The notes below the pieces were generated by a model. It worked only from the letters and a program-made list of their open reading frames with translations, made no database searches and had not been told where the DNA came from. Positions 23,519 to 32,340 of a stretch of 64,000 nt of DNA are shown here, piece by piece. The stretch spans positions 558,001-622,000 of the forward strand of contig CAUJDF010000044.1 of NCBI GenBank assembly GCA_963169045.1, given 5' to 3'. The position numbers and the translations under genes were made by a program. The stretch is from Myxococcota bacterium. Lineage in GTDB: Bacteria; Myxococcota_A; Bradymonadia; UBA7976; UBA1532. Position 1 is the first letter of the stretch; the number at the start of each line of letters is the position of its first letter.

Positions 23519-24759
23519 GGCGCCGCGTCGTCGTCACGGGCCTCGGGTGCGTCACGCCGCTCGGCAACGACGTCGAACGCACCTGGGCCGGCGCCGTCGC
23601 CGGGCGATCGGCGATCGCACCCATCACGCGCTTCGACGCCTCCGGCTTCGGCACGCGCTTCGCCGCCGAAGTCCGCGACTACGCGCCGCCCGCGCTCGAC
23701 CAGAAGTTCCAGCGCTGGCTCGACGCCAAGGCCGGCTTCGCCGTCGGCGCCGCCACCGAGGCCGTGACCGACGCCGGCCTGGGTGCGGTCTCGCCCGACC
23801 GGTTCGGCGTCAGCGTCGGCGCCGAGGTCAGCCGCCCCGACCTCGACGTGATGGCGCAGCGCCTGCGCAAGTTCGCCGTCGCCGGCGCGAAGGAGGCCTA
23901 CCGCGCCCTCGATCCGCGCGAGTTCGTGACGGTGACCGCCTGGCACCCGGCGGCCCTGCTCTCGTGCCTCTTCGACGCGCGCGGCCCGAACCTCACGACG
24001 AGCACCGCCTGCACCAGCTCGGCGCAGTCCGTGGGCGACGCGGCGCGCGTCATCCGCCGCGGCGACGCCGACGTGATGCTCGCCGGCGGCTGTGACCGCC
24101 TCGTCGAGGAGCTCATGGTCATGGGCTTCGGCCTGCTCGGTGCGCTCTCCACGCGCAACGACGAGCCGGCGCGTGCCTCCCGCCCGTTCGACCGCACCCG
24201 CGACGGCTTCGTCCTCGGCGAGGGCGCCGGCTTCGTCGTCCTCGAGTCGCTCGAGCACGCGCTCGCCCGCGGCGCGCGCATCCACGCCGAGCTGCTCGGC
24301 TACGGCTGCTCGGCCAACGCGTGGCGCATCACCGACAGCCCGCCCGACGGGCGCGGCGCGCGGCAGTCGATGGAAATGGCGTTGCGGGACGCGGGGTTGC
24401 GGCCCGACGACGTCGACTACGTCAACGCGCACGGCACCAGCACGCAGCAGAACGACGCCAGCGAGTCGGCGGCCATCCACGCCGTCTTCGGCGAGCGCCG
24501 CGTGCCCGTCTCGTCGACCAAGTCGAGCATGGGCCACCTCGTCGCCGCGTGCGGCGCCGTCGAGCTCATCCTCTGCGTGCGCGCCATCGAGGCGGGCCTG
24601 CTCCCGCCGACGGCCCACTACGAGCATCCCGATCCGGCCTGCAACCTCGACGTCGTCCCCAACGAGGCGCGGGCGGCCGAGGTGAACGTGGCGCTCACCA
24701 ACGCGTTCGGCTTCGGCGGCAGCAACGGCACGCTCGCCGTGGGCCGGTACCGGCCGTGA
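23515..24759 (+). CDS. Beta-ketoacyl-ACP synthase (FabF type), first ketosynthase
   Basis: 414 aa, full FabF/KAS II length. The catalytic triad is complete: Cys166 in STACTSSAQS, His306 in NAHGTST and His341 in SSMGHLVAACG. The C-terminus has the usual NAFGFGGSNGTL. It condenses malonyl-ACP with a growing acyl chain. Start ATG 23515 overlaps the dehydratase stop by 4 bases; its own stop overlaps the next start (GTGA). Three further ketosynthase units lie downstream, so this may be one member of a heteromeric pair rather than a housekeeping FabF. Confidence 0.88.
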   Translation: MRRRVVVTGLGCVTPLGNDVERTWAGAVAGRSAIAPITRFDASGFGTRFAAEVRDYAPPALDQKFQRWLDAKAGFAVGAATEAVTDAGLGAVSPDRFGVSVGAEVSRPDLDVMAQRLRKFAVAGAKEAYRALDPREFVTVTAWHPAALLSCLFDARGPNLTTSTACTSSAQSVGDAARVIRRGDADVMLAGGCDRLVEELMVMGFGLLGALSTRNDEPARASRPFDRTRDGFVLGEGAGFVVLESLEHALARGARIHAELLGYGCSANAWRITDSPPDGRGARQSMEMALRDAGLRPDDVDYVNAHGTSTQQNDASESAAIHAVFGERRVPVSSTKSSMGHLVAACGAVELILCVRAIEAGLLPPTAHYEHPDPACNLDVVPNEARAAEVNVALTNAFGFGGSNGTLAVGRYRP

Positions 24760-26951
24760 AGACGGCGGTCGTCACCGGCATCGGACTCGTCACCCCCCAG
24801 GGCGTCGGTCACGCCGCGACGGTGGCCCGCCTGCGCGCCGGCCCCCGCCCGCCCGAGCCACCGGCCCCCGACGAGACGCCGGGGCTGGCCGCGCCGGCCC
24901 TGCTGCGCGTGCCCGACGACTTCGACCCCCTCCAGTGGATCCGCCGCCGCAAGGATCTGAAGCTCATGGCGCGGGCCAACGTGCTGGCGGTGGCCGCCGC
25001 GCGCCTCGCGCTCGAGGACGCCGGCCTCGCCGGCGCGTCCCTCGCCGAGTGCGGCCTGTTCCTCGGCGTCGGGCGCGAGGCGGGGACGCTGGACGACCTC
25101 GAGTCGCTGCTGCGCAGCCGCGCCGACGACGGGCGCCTCTCGCTCGATCTCGTGATGCAGCGGGGCGTTCAGTACATGAACCCGCTGGCCTCGTTGAAGA
25201 CGATGCCCAACATGAGCGTGGCCCACGTCTCGATCGCCGTCGGCGCGATGGGGCCGGGGCAGGCGCTCTGCGCCGGGCACGACGCCGGCGCGCGGGCGTT
25301 GCTCGAAGCGGCCCACGCCGTCGTCGAAGGTCGGACACCGTTCGCGCTCGCCGGCGGCGCCGACTCGCGGACGAACTTCCCCGACCGCCTGTCGCACTTT
25401 CGCCAGGGCCTGCTCGAGCCGGTCGGCGAGGCCGCCGCGATCTTCGTCGTCGAGACCGAGGAGGCGGCCCGCGCCCGCGGCGCCCGGATCTACGCCACGA
25501 TCCACCCGAGCGCCGAGGGCGCCGCGCTCGAGCCGGCGTTCGGCGACTGTGGCGCCGCCGCGGCGGCCGCCGCCCTCGCGCTCGCCGCCGCCCGCGGTGA
25601 GCCGGCCGTCCATGCCCCCGTCGGCCTGCGCCCCCCGACGGCCAGGGCGCCGGCCCTCCGTGCGACCCGCCGCGAGCCGATCGCCATCACCGGCGTCGGC
25701 CTGCGCACGCCGCTCGGCCACACCTTCGCGGCCTTCTCGGACGCGCTCCTCGCCGGCCGCTCGGGCGCCGGGCCGATCCGCCGCTTCGACACCCGCGCGT
25801 TCCAGACGAAGATCGCCTGTGAGATCCATGACTTCGACGCGCAGGCGGAGCTGCCCGAGGCCCTCGTCCGGGCGATGCACGAGCTCGACGACCGCAAGGG
25901 CGAGCTGACGCTGGCCGCGGCGCTCGCGGCGGTCGCCGACCACGGCGCCTTCGACCCCGCGGGGGGCATCGCGTTCGGCACCGGCCTGTCGTGCCTCACG
26001 CTCCGCGAGCTCGACCAGGACGTCGTCCCGTTCCTGCGCGACGACGCCTCCCTCGACTTCGCCGCGTTCGGCCGTTTCGAACGCGACGGCGGCGAGCGCC
26101 TGCAGGCGCCCTGGCGCCACCTCGTCGACCGTCCGCCGCACCTGCTGGCCGAGCACCTCGGCCTGCGCGGGCCCGTCGTCGGCCACTTCAGCGCCTGCGC
26201 CGCCGGGGCCGCCGCCGTCGCCCACGCGTGCGACCTCCTCCGTCGGGGCGAGGTGCCGATGATGCTGGCCGGCGCCGCCGACACCATGCTGCACCCGTTC
26301 GGCCTGCTGCCGTTCGTCCTGCTCGGCGCCACGACGACGCAGACCGACCCGGACCTCGCCGGCCGCCCCTTCGACAAGGATCGCGACGGCTTCGTCATGG
26401 GCGAGGGCGCCGCGTTCTTCGTGCTCGAGCCGCTCGCGAGCGCGCGCGCCGCCGGCCGCCGCGTGTACGGCCTCGTCCTCGGCCACGGCACGTCGTGCGA
26501 CGCCTACAACGTCACCGCGCCGCATCCCGAGGGCGCCGGCGCCGAGCGCGCGATGCGCGCCGCGCTCGCCGACGCCGGCCTGCCGCCGTCGGCGGTGGGC
26601 TACGTCAACGCCCACGGCACCGGGACGCCCCTCAACGACGTCACCGAGGCCGCGGCCATCGCGCGCGTGTTCGGCGACGGCGTCGCGGTGAGCAGCAGCA
26701 AGGGCCAGCTGGGACACGCCATCGCCGCCGCCGGCGCCGTCGAGCTCGCCGCGTGCCTCGCCGCCTTCGCCGGCGGTCGCCTGCCCCCCAACGCGCACCT
26801 GCGCACACCCGATCCGAAGATCACCGTCGATCTCGTGGAGCGCGAGGGCCGCGCGGCGACGCCGTCCGTGATCCTCAGCAACTCCTTCGGGTTCGGCGGG
26901 CAGAACGCCTGCCTGCTGCTCGGCCGGCCGGACCTGGGAGCCCGCGAGTGA
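24756..26951 (+). CDS. Fused half-ketosynthase plus complete ketosynthase
   Basis: 731 aa in one frame from GTG 24756. Residues 1-306 are a truncated ketosynthase: TAVVTGIGLVTPQGVG, RRKDLKLMARAN, NPLASLKTMPNMSVAHVSI and ALCAGHDAGARALLEA, which aligns without gaps with NYCTSGAGGLQAIGEA of the ketosynthase at 27865. Cys172 thus sits at the nucleophile position, but both catalytic His and the whole C-terminal thiolase-like half are missing. Residues 307-731 are a full ketosynthase with Cys481 (SACAAGA), His620 (NAHGTGT) and His654 (GQLGHAIAAAG), ending NSFGFGGQNACLLL. The short half resembles the ketoacyl-synthase-2-type partners of aryl polyene clusters. It may be a built-in chain-length factor. 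Confidence 0.82.
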   Translation: MKTAVVTGIGLVTPQGVGHAATVARLRAGPRPPEPPAPDETPGLAAPALLRVPDDFDPLQWIRRRKDLKLMARANVLAVAAARLALEDAGLAGASLAECGLFLGVGREAGTLDDLESLLRSRADDGRLSLDLVMQRGVQYMNPLASLKTMPNMSVAHVSIAVGAMGPGQALCAGHDAGARALLEAAHAVVEGRTPFALAGGADSRTNFPDRLSHFRQGLLEPVGEAAAIFVVETEEAARARGARIYATIHPSAEGAALEPAFGDCGAAAAAAALALAAARGEPAVHAPVGLRPPTARAPALRATRREPIAITGVGLRTPLGHTFAAFSDALLAGRSGAGPIRRFDTRAFQTKIACEIHDFDAQAELPEALVRAMHELDDRKGELTLAAALAAVADHGAFDPAGGIAFGTGLSCLTLRELDQDVVPFLRDDASLDFAAFGRFERDGGERLQAPWRHLVDRPPHLLAEHLGLRGPVVGHFSACAAGAAAVAHACDLLRRGEVPMMLAGAADTMLHPFGLLPFVLLGATTTQTDPDLAGRPFDKDRDGFVMGEGAAFFVLEPLASARAAGRRVYGLVLGHGTSCDAYNVTAPHPEGAGAERAMRAALADAGLPPSAVGYVNAHGTGTPLNDVTEAAAIARVFGDGVAVSSSKGQLGHAIAAAGAVELAACLAAFAGGRLPPNAHLRTPDPKITVDLVEREGRAATPSVILSNSFGFGGQNACLLLGRPDLGARE

Positions 26952-27868
26952 AGACCGCCCTGCTCTTCGCCGGCCAGGCCACGCAGTTCGTCGGCATGGG
27001 CCGCCACCTCTTCGACGCGTTCCCTGAGGCGCGCGCCGTCTTCGAGGCCGCCGACGAGGCGCTCGGCGAGCCCCTCTCGCGCGTGATCTTCGAAGGACCC
27101 GCGGCCGACCTCGACCGCACCGAGAACACGCAGCCGGCGGTGCTCACCGTCGCCTGCGCCGCCTGGGCGGTGCTCGACGCGCGCGGCTTCGTGCCCGCCG
27201 TCGTCGCCGGGCACTCGCTCGGCGAGTACGGCGCGCTCGTCGCCGCCGGCGCGCTGCGTTTCGACGACGCCGTGCGCCTCTGCCGACGGCGCGGCCAGTA
27301 CATGCAGCAGGCCGTCCCCGAGGGCGCCGGCGCGATGGCCGCCATCCAGCGCCTCGATCGCGACCAGATCGAGGCCGCCTGCCGCGCCGTCGAGGGTGTC
27401 TGTGAGATCGCCGCGATCAACGCGCCCGGCCTCATCGTCATCAGCGGCGAGCGGGCCGCCGTCGAGGCCGTCTGCAAGACCCTCGAGGGCGAGGCCATCG
27501 TGACGCCCCTGCCGGTCTCGGCGCCGTTCCATTGCAGCCTGCTCCGTCCCGCCGCGGACAGGCTGGCCGTCGACCTCGCCGCCGTCGATCTCGGCGCGCT
27601 GCGCTTCCCGTACGTGCCCAACGTCGACCCCGTCTTCACCGCGTCAGCCGACGGCGCGCGCGAGCGCCTCGTGCGCCAGGTGACGGAGGCGGTGCGCTGG
27701 TCGGAGACGATCGCGCACATGATCGAGCGCGGCGTCGAGCGCTTCTGGCACCTCGGTCCCGGCCGTTCCAACCTCACCCACGTGAAGCGCCAGGCGCGCC
27801 GCGCGGCCATGGGCAGCGCCGACGATCCGAAGGAGCTCGCGTCCATGTTGCAGGAGCTTTCGGCATGA
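26948..27868 (+). CDS. fabD: Malonyl-CoA:ACP transacylase
   Basis: 306 aa, usual FabD length. LLFAGQATQFVGMG at the start holds the oxyanion Gln, Ser90 lies in AGHSLGEYGAL, the Arg that binds malonate is in RRRGQYMQ, and His195 lies in APFHCSLL. It loads malonyl units on an acyl carrier protein for the ketosynthases around it. The start GTG overlaps the preceding stop. A dedicated fabD inside the operon, together with the missing acyl carrier protein gene, suggests either a shared housekeeping ACP or one encoded elsewhere. Confidence 0.92.
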   Translation: MKTALLFAGQATQFVGMGRHLFDAFPEARAVFEAADEALGEPLSRVIFEGPAADLDRTENTQPAVLTVACAAWAVLDARGFVPAVVAGHSLGEYGALVAAGALRFDDAVRLCRRRGQYMQQAVPEGAGAMAAIQRLDRDQIEAACRAVEGVCEIAAINAPGLIVISGERAAVEAVCKTLEGEAIVTPLPVSAPFHCSLLRPAADRLAVDLAAVDLGALRFPYVPNVDPVFTASADGARERLVRQVTEAVRWSETIAHMIERGVERFWHLGPGRSNLTHVKRQARRAAMGSADDPKELASMLQELSA

Positions 27869-29139
27869 GCGGACCCCGCGGGGTCGTCATCACCGGCGTC
27901 GGCTTCGTCTCGACGCTCGGCGGCACGTCCGCCGAGGCACTCGACGCGATGCTCGCCGGGCGCACCGGCGTCGCGCCGTTGACCGACCCGGAGCTCGAGT
28001 TCCTGCCGTGCCGGCTCGGCGCGCGCATTACCGGTTTCCGCGGCCAGGACTGGGTCGACAACCGCAAGAACCTGCGCCTCATGACGCCGGCGGTGCAGTA
28101 CGGCCTCGCCGCGGTCCGCAAGGCGGCCGACGCCGCCGGCCTCGCGCCCGGCGTGCTGCCGCCCGACCGCCTCGGCATGTTCGTCGGCGCCGGCACCGCG
28201 TTCGGCGACGGCCGCGAGCTCCTGCCCGCCCTGCAGAAGGGCATCGGCGAGGAGGGCTTCGACGTCCGGCGCTTCGCCACCGAGGGCGTCCCCCTGATCA
28301 ACCCCCTGTGGCTGCTCAAGGGCCTGTCGAACAACGTGCTCGGCTTCGCGACGGCGTCGCTCGACGCGCAGGGCATCAACCAGAACTACTGCACCTCGGG
28401 CGCCGGCGGCCTGCAGGCCATCGGCGAGGCGGCGTGGGCGCTGACCGAGGGCCGCGCGGACGCCATCGTCGCCGGCGGCGCCGATTCCGCAATGAATCCG
28501 GAGCATTACACCGGGTTCGCCCGCCTCGGGCTGCTCACGGAGGGTCACACGCCCGACGCCGTGCGACCGTTCGACGCGCGCCACGACGGGTTCGCGCCCG
28601 GCGAGGGCGCGGCGTTCTTCACGCTCGAGACCGAGGAGAGCGCCCGCCGCCGCGGCCGCCCCGTCCTGGCCCGGGTCGTGGGCTTCGGCGACCGCGCCTC
28701 CGCCGGCACCCCGCTGCACGCCGAGCCGGAGTCGGTGGCCGCCGCGTGCCGCCGCGCCATCGAGGGCGCCGGCTGGACGCAGGTCGACGCCGTCTGGGCC
28801 CACGGCAACGCCAACCCCGGCTTCGACGACGTCGAGGCGCGCGCGCTCCGCGAGGTGTTCGGCGCCAGGACGCCGCCGGTGACCGCCGACAAGGGCCAGC
28901 TCGGCCACGCCATCGCCGCCGCCGGCCCCCTGTCGCTCGCGCTCGCCCTCGAGGCCGGCCGCCGCGGCGTCCTCCCCGCGGTCGCGCACCTCGAGACGCC
29001 GGCGCCGCACTGCGCGGGCGTCGACTTCGTCGCCGGCGAGCCGCGCCAGCGCACATTGCGTCGCGTCCTCGTCCACGCCGCCGGCCTCGGCGGACAGACC
29101 ACCTTCCTCGCCGTCGAGCTCCCGGAGGTCACGCCGTGA
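27865..29139 (+). CDS. Beta-ketoacyl synthase, third ketosynthase, divergent
   Basis: 424 aa. Cys176 (QNYCTSGAGG), His313 and His348 (GQLGHAIAAAG) are all present, but the first His motif is WAHGNANPGFDD instead of NAHGTxTxxND, and the end is HAAGLGGQTTFLA instead of N-S-F-G-F-G-G. Its first 250 residues match the truncated half of the fused protein more closely than the other ketosynthases do (NRKNLRLM against RRKDLKLM). A ketosynthase acting on an unusual chain or a semi-active partner subunit are both possible. ATGA overlap with fabD. Confidence 0.82.
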   Translation: MSGPRGVVITGVGFVSTLGGTSAEALDAMLAGRTGVAPLTDPELEFLPCRLGARITGFRGQDWVDNRKNLRLMTPAVQYGLAAVRKAADAAGLAPGVLPPDRLGMFVGAGTAFGDGRELLPALQKGIGEEGFDVRRFATEGVPLINPLWLLKGLSNNVLGFATASLDAQGINQNYCTSGAGGLQAIGEAAWALTEGRADAIVAGGADSAMNPEHYTGFARLGLLTEGHTPDAVRPFDARHDGFAPGEGAAFFTLETEESARRRGRPVLARVVGFGDRASAGTPLHAEPESVAAACRRAIEGAGWTQVDAVWAHGNANPGFDDVEARALREVFGARTPPVTADKGQLGHAIAAAGPLSLALALEAGRRGVLPAVAHLETPAPHCAGVDFVAGEPRQRTLRRVLVHAAGLGGQTTFLAVELPEVTP

Positions 29140-29870
29140 TCGCCTTCGTCACCGGCGCCAACCGCGGCATCGGCCGCGCCATCGCCGAGCGCCTCGCGCG
29201 CGACCACCGCGCGCGCCTCGTCCTGACCTACAACAAGCGCGAGGTCGAGGCGCGTGAGACGGCCGAGGCCTGCCGCGCCGCCGGCGCCGCCGACATCCAC
29301 GTCCAACAGCTCGACGTGGCCGACGCCGAGGCCGTCAAGGCGGCCATCGAAGGCTGCGTCGAGCGCTTCGGCGGCATCGACGTGCTCGTGAACAACGCCG
29401 GCATGACCGCCGACGGCCTGTCGCTGAGCATGAACGACGCGCAGTGGGCCCAGGTGCTCCACACCAACCTCGACGGCGCCTTCTTCGCCGCCCGCGCCGC
29501 CGCGCGCCCGATGCTGCTCAAGCGCCACGGCCGCATCATCAACGTCAGCAGCGTCTCCGCGCGCCGGCCGAACCGCGGTCAGGCCAACTACGCCGCCAGC
29601 AAGGGCGGCCTCGAGGCGCTCACCCGCGCGCTCGCCGTCGAGCTCGCGCCCAAGGGCATCACCGTCAACGCGGTGGCGCCCGGCGTCATCGAGACGGAGA
29701 TGAGCCAGCGCGTGCGCGACGCCGCCGGCGACGAGATCAAGAAGGCCGTGCCCATGCGCCGCTTCGGACGCCCCGAGGACGTCGCCGGGCTCGTCAGCTT
29801 CCTCGCCGGACCCGACGCGGGGTACATCACCGGCCAGGTCATCGGCGTCGACGGCGGCGTGGGCCTCTGA
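29136..29870 (+). CDS. fabG: 3-oxoacyl-ACP reductase
   Basis: 244-aa short-chain dehydrogenase with TGANRGIGRAIA (NADPH loop), VLVNNAG, NVSSVSARRPNRGQANYAASKGG (catalytic Ser, Tyr, Lys) and the FabG ending ITGQVIGVDGG. It reduces the 3-keto group made by the ketosynthases with NADPH. The start GTG overlaps the ketosynthase stop. With the dehydratase it completes the keto-to-enoyl steps of the operon. Confidence 0.93.
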   Translation: MIAFVTGANRGIGRAIAERLARDHRARLVLTYNKREVEARETAEACRAAGAADIHVQQLDVADAEAVKAAIEGCVERFGGIDVLVNNAGMTADGLSLSMNDAQWAQVLHTNLDGAFFAARAAARPMLLKRHGRIINVSSVSARRPNRGQANYAASKGGLEALTRALAVELAPKGITVNAVAPGVIETEMSQRVRDAAGDEIKKAVPMRRFGRPEDVAGLVSFLAGPDAGYITGQVIGVDGGVGL

Positions 29871-31798
29871 TGACGCGCTGGCCGCGCCTCTTCTCGCCGC
29901 TCCGGCTCGGCCCCCTCACCCTCCCCAACCGCATCGTCATGCCGGGCATGGACCCGTCGCTCGGCGCGCCCGACGGCGGCGTCACCGACGCGATGATCCG
30001 GCACTACCGCGATCGCGCGGCGGGCGGCGCCGGCCTGCTCGTCACCGGCAACATCGCCTGCCAGACGATCGGCCGCGTCAGCCCATGGATGCCGCTGATC
30101 AGCGACGACCGGTTCGTCCCCGGGCTGGCGCGCGTCTGCGACGCCGTGCACGCCGCCGGCGGCCGCATCTTCCTGCAGGTCAGCCACGCCGGCCGCCAGA
30201 CGCTGAGCCAGTTCGCCGGTGGACAGACCGTGTCCGCCAGTGCCATCCCCTGCCCGGTCATGCGCGAGGTCCCCCGCCCGCTCGAGGACGACGAGGTCGA
30301 GCAGGTCGCCGACGCCTTCGCCGCGGGCGCCCGGCGCGCGCAGCAGGCCGGCGCCGACGGCGTCGAGTTCCACATGGCCCACGGTTACCTCGTGTGCCAG
30401 TTCCTCAGCCCCTACTCGAACCACCGCACGGACCGCTGGGGCGGCGACGAGGCCGGTCGCGCGCGCCTCGCCGTCGAGATCGTACGGCGCACGCGCGCGC
30501 TGTGCGGCCCCGCCTTCCCGGTGCAGTGCCGCCTCAGCGCGGACGAGCGCGTCGACGGCGGCATCGATCCCCCGCTCGCGGTAGCCTACGCGCGTCGCCT
30601 CGTGGCCGTCGGCGCCACGTCGCTCTCGATCAGCGCCTGCAACTACGAGAGCTACCGCTACAACATGCCGGCGTACTACCTGCCCGAGGCCACGTACGCC
30701 CCGCTCGCCCGCGCCGTGCGCGAGGGCATCGACGGCGCCGTGCCAGTGGTCGCCGTCGGCCGCTTTCGCCGGCCCGAGGTCGCCGAGGCCACGCTGGAAC
30801 GCGGCGACGCCGACCTCGTCGCGTTCGGCCGCGCGCTCATCGCCGACCCCGACCTGCCGCGGCACCTCGCCGCCGGCGATCCCGGCGCGGCGCGGCCCTG
30901 CGTGGCGTGCAACCGCTGCGCAGAGGCCATCACGCGCGGACCGCTCCGCTGCCTCGTCAACCCGGAGGCCGGCCGGGACGCTGCGCCGGCGCCCGCCGCC
31001 GAGCCCCGCCGCGTGCTCGTCGTCGGCGGCGGCCCCGCCGGCGTCACCGCCGCCGTCGAGGCCGCGCGCCGGGGGCACCGCGTCCGCCTCGTCGACGCCG
31101 CCGACCGCCTCGGCGGCAAGGCCCTCGCGAGCGCGCTCCCGCCCGAGAAGCAGGCGTTCGCCGAGTACGCCGACTGGCTCGCCCGCGAGGCGCACGACGC
31201 CGGCGTCGTGATCGAGACGAACCGCTGTATCGACCCGGCCGACCTCGCCGCGGAGACGGCCGACGTGCTGCTCGTCGCCGTCGGCGCCGACGCCAACCCC
31301 GCGCCGCCGATCTCCGGCCTCGAGACGCACCCCGCGGTCATGCGGCCCGAGGCGGCGCTGCACGACGCCACGCCCCGCGCCCACGTGCTCGTCCTCGGCG
31401 GCGGCCCCGAGGGTTGCGAGGTGGCCGATGCCATCGCGCACCGGCCGGACCGACCGCGCGTCACCCTCGTCGAGCTGCGCCCCAAGGTCGGCCTCGGCCT
31501 GCCCACGAGCGTGCGTTTCCTGCTCGAGGAGCGCCTCGAGGCCGCCGGCGTCCACGTCCGGACGCGCCGCACCCTCCACGCCGTCTCGCCCGAGGGCGTG
31601 ACGCTGGCGGACCACAAGGGCCGCCCGGCCGAGGCGCTCCCCCCCGCGGACCTCGTCGTCCTCGCGATCGGCGTTCGCGCGCCTGCCGCCTGGGCCGCCG
31701 TGTCCGATCCGCGCGTGCGACTGCTCGGCGACGCCCATCGCCCGGCCACGGTGCTCGAGGCGGTGGCGGACGCGTGGCATGCCGGCCGCACGGTCTGA
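29870..31798 (+). CDS. FMN/FAD/4Fe-4S dienoyl (enoyl) reductase, old yellow enzyme family
   Basis: 642 aa, same layout as 2,4-dienoyl-CoA reductase FadH. It has an FMN barrel (FSPLRLGPLTLPNRIVMPGM, QVSHAGRQT, HMAHGYLVCQFLSPYSNHRTDRWGG, VAFGRALIADPDL), an iron-sulfur segment, and a FAD/NAD(P)H half (VLVVGGGPAGVTAAVEAARRGHRVRLVDAADRLGG, VLVLGGGPEGCEVAD). The cluster ligands are Cys344, 347, 350 and 361; the family usually has three residues rather than two between the second and third Cys. It is the only enoyl-type reductase in the operon, so it may reduce enoyl or dienoyl chains on a carrier. TGATG coupling with fabG. Confidence 0.85.
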   Translation: MTRWPRLFSPLRLGPLTLPNRIVMPGMDPSLGAPDGGVTDAMIRHYRDRAAGGAGLLVTGNIACQTIGRVSPWMPLISDDRFVPGLARVCDAVHAAGGRIFLQVSHAGRQTLSQFAGGQTVSASAIPCPVMREVPRPLEDDEVEQVADAFAAGARRAQQAGADGVEFHMAHGYLVCQFLSPYSNHRTDRWGGDEAGRARLAVEIVRRTRALCGPAFPVQCRLSADERVDGGIDPPLAVAYARRLVAVGATSLSISACNYESYRYNMPAYYLPEATYAPLARAVREGIDGAVPVVAVGRFRRPEVAEATLERGDADLVAFGRALIADPDLPRHLAAGDPGAARPCVACNRCAEAITRGPLRCLVNPEAGRDAAPAPAAEPRRVLVVGGGPAGVTAAVEAARRGHRVRLVDAADRLGGKALASALPPEKQAFAEYADWLAREAHDAGVVIETNRCIDPADLAAETADVLLVAVGADANPAPPISGLETHPAVMRPEAALHDATPRAHVLVLGGGPEGCEVADAIAHRPDRPRVTLVELRPKVGLGLPTSVRFLLEERLEAAGVHVRTRRTLHAVSPEGVTLADHKGRPAEALPPADLVVLAIGVRAPAAWAAVSDPRVRLLGDAHRPATVLEAVADAWHAGRTV

Positions 31799-31874
31799 GG
31801 GCCGACGATCCCTTGCCGGTGATCGTCCCCTGTGCAACGATACCGACGCTTGTGGACCCTGAAGGGAGGTTGTC

Positions 31875-32243
31875 GTGAGCCTGACGGCGGAAGCGGTCAC
31901 GCAGATTCTCGAGAGCCGGTACGACTGGTACTCGGCGCGCGCCGTCCTGCGCATGGCGGCGACGACCGCCGGCGTCGACCCGAACGGCCCGTTCGACGCG
32001 CGTGCCCTCGACGCGCTCGCCACCGCGCTCCTTCAGGTCGGTCAACGGGTGGAGTCCACCGCCGCCGGGCTGCGCGAGGCCGCCGCCAACGCCGCGCCCG
32101 CCAAGAAGCCGACGGGGCCGGTCGTCGAGGCATCGCCGCCGGCCGCCGCCGACGATGGCGCGACGGCGTCCCCCGACGACGGCGACGCCGAAGACAAGAA
32201 GGCCGCCCGCCCCAGCAAGCAGCAGCCCTCCGGCAAGAAGTGA
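31875..32243 (+). CDS. Small hypothetical protein with disordered tail
   Basis: 122 aa from GTG 31875 with GGGAGG seven bases upstream. The first 70 residues form two or three helices (EAVTQILESRYDWYSARAVLRMAATTAGV, ARALDALATALLQVGQRVESTAAGLREAA). The rest is an Ala/Pro/Asp/Lys-rich tail ending in KQQPSGKK, probably disordered. It lies 76 bases after the reductase and has its own ribosome site, so it may be the last gene of that operon or separate. No family recognised. Confidence 0.65.
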   Translation: MSLTAEAVTQILESRYDWYSARAVLRMAATTAGVDPNGPFDARALDALATALLQVGQRVESTAAGLREAAANAAPAKKPTGPVVEASPPAAADDGATASPDDGDAEDKKAARPSKQQPSGKK

Positions 32244-32340
32244 GCGGCGCCGGCCCGCGCCGGCGCTCACCCCATCATCGCGTTCTACGAGGAATTTCGG
32301 GCGAGGGGCCGCGTCGTGACGGCGCGGCCGGCGAGCGCCG

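Noticed and set aside
24756-25674. First impression that the half-ketosynthase had lost the nucleophile Cys (His in its place)
   Set aside because: An ungapped alignment with the ketosynthase at 27865 places Cys172 exactly on the nucleophile; only the His pair is missing.
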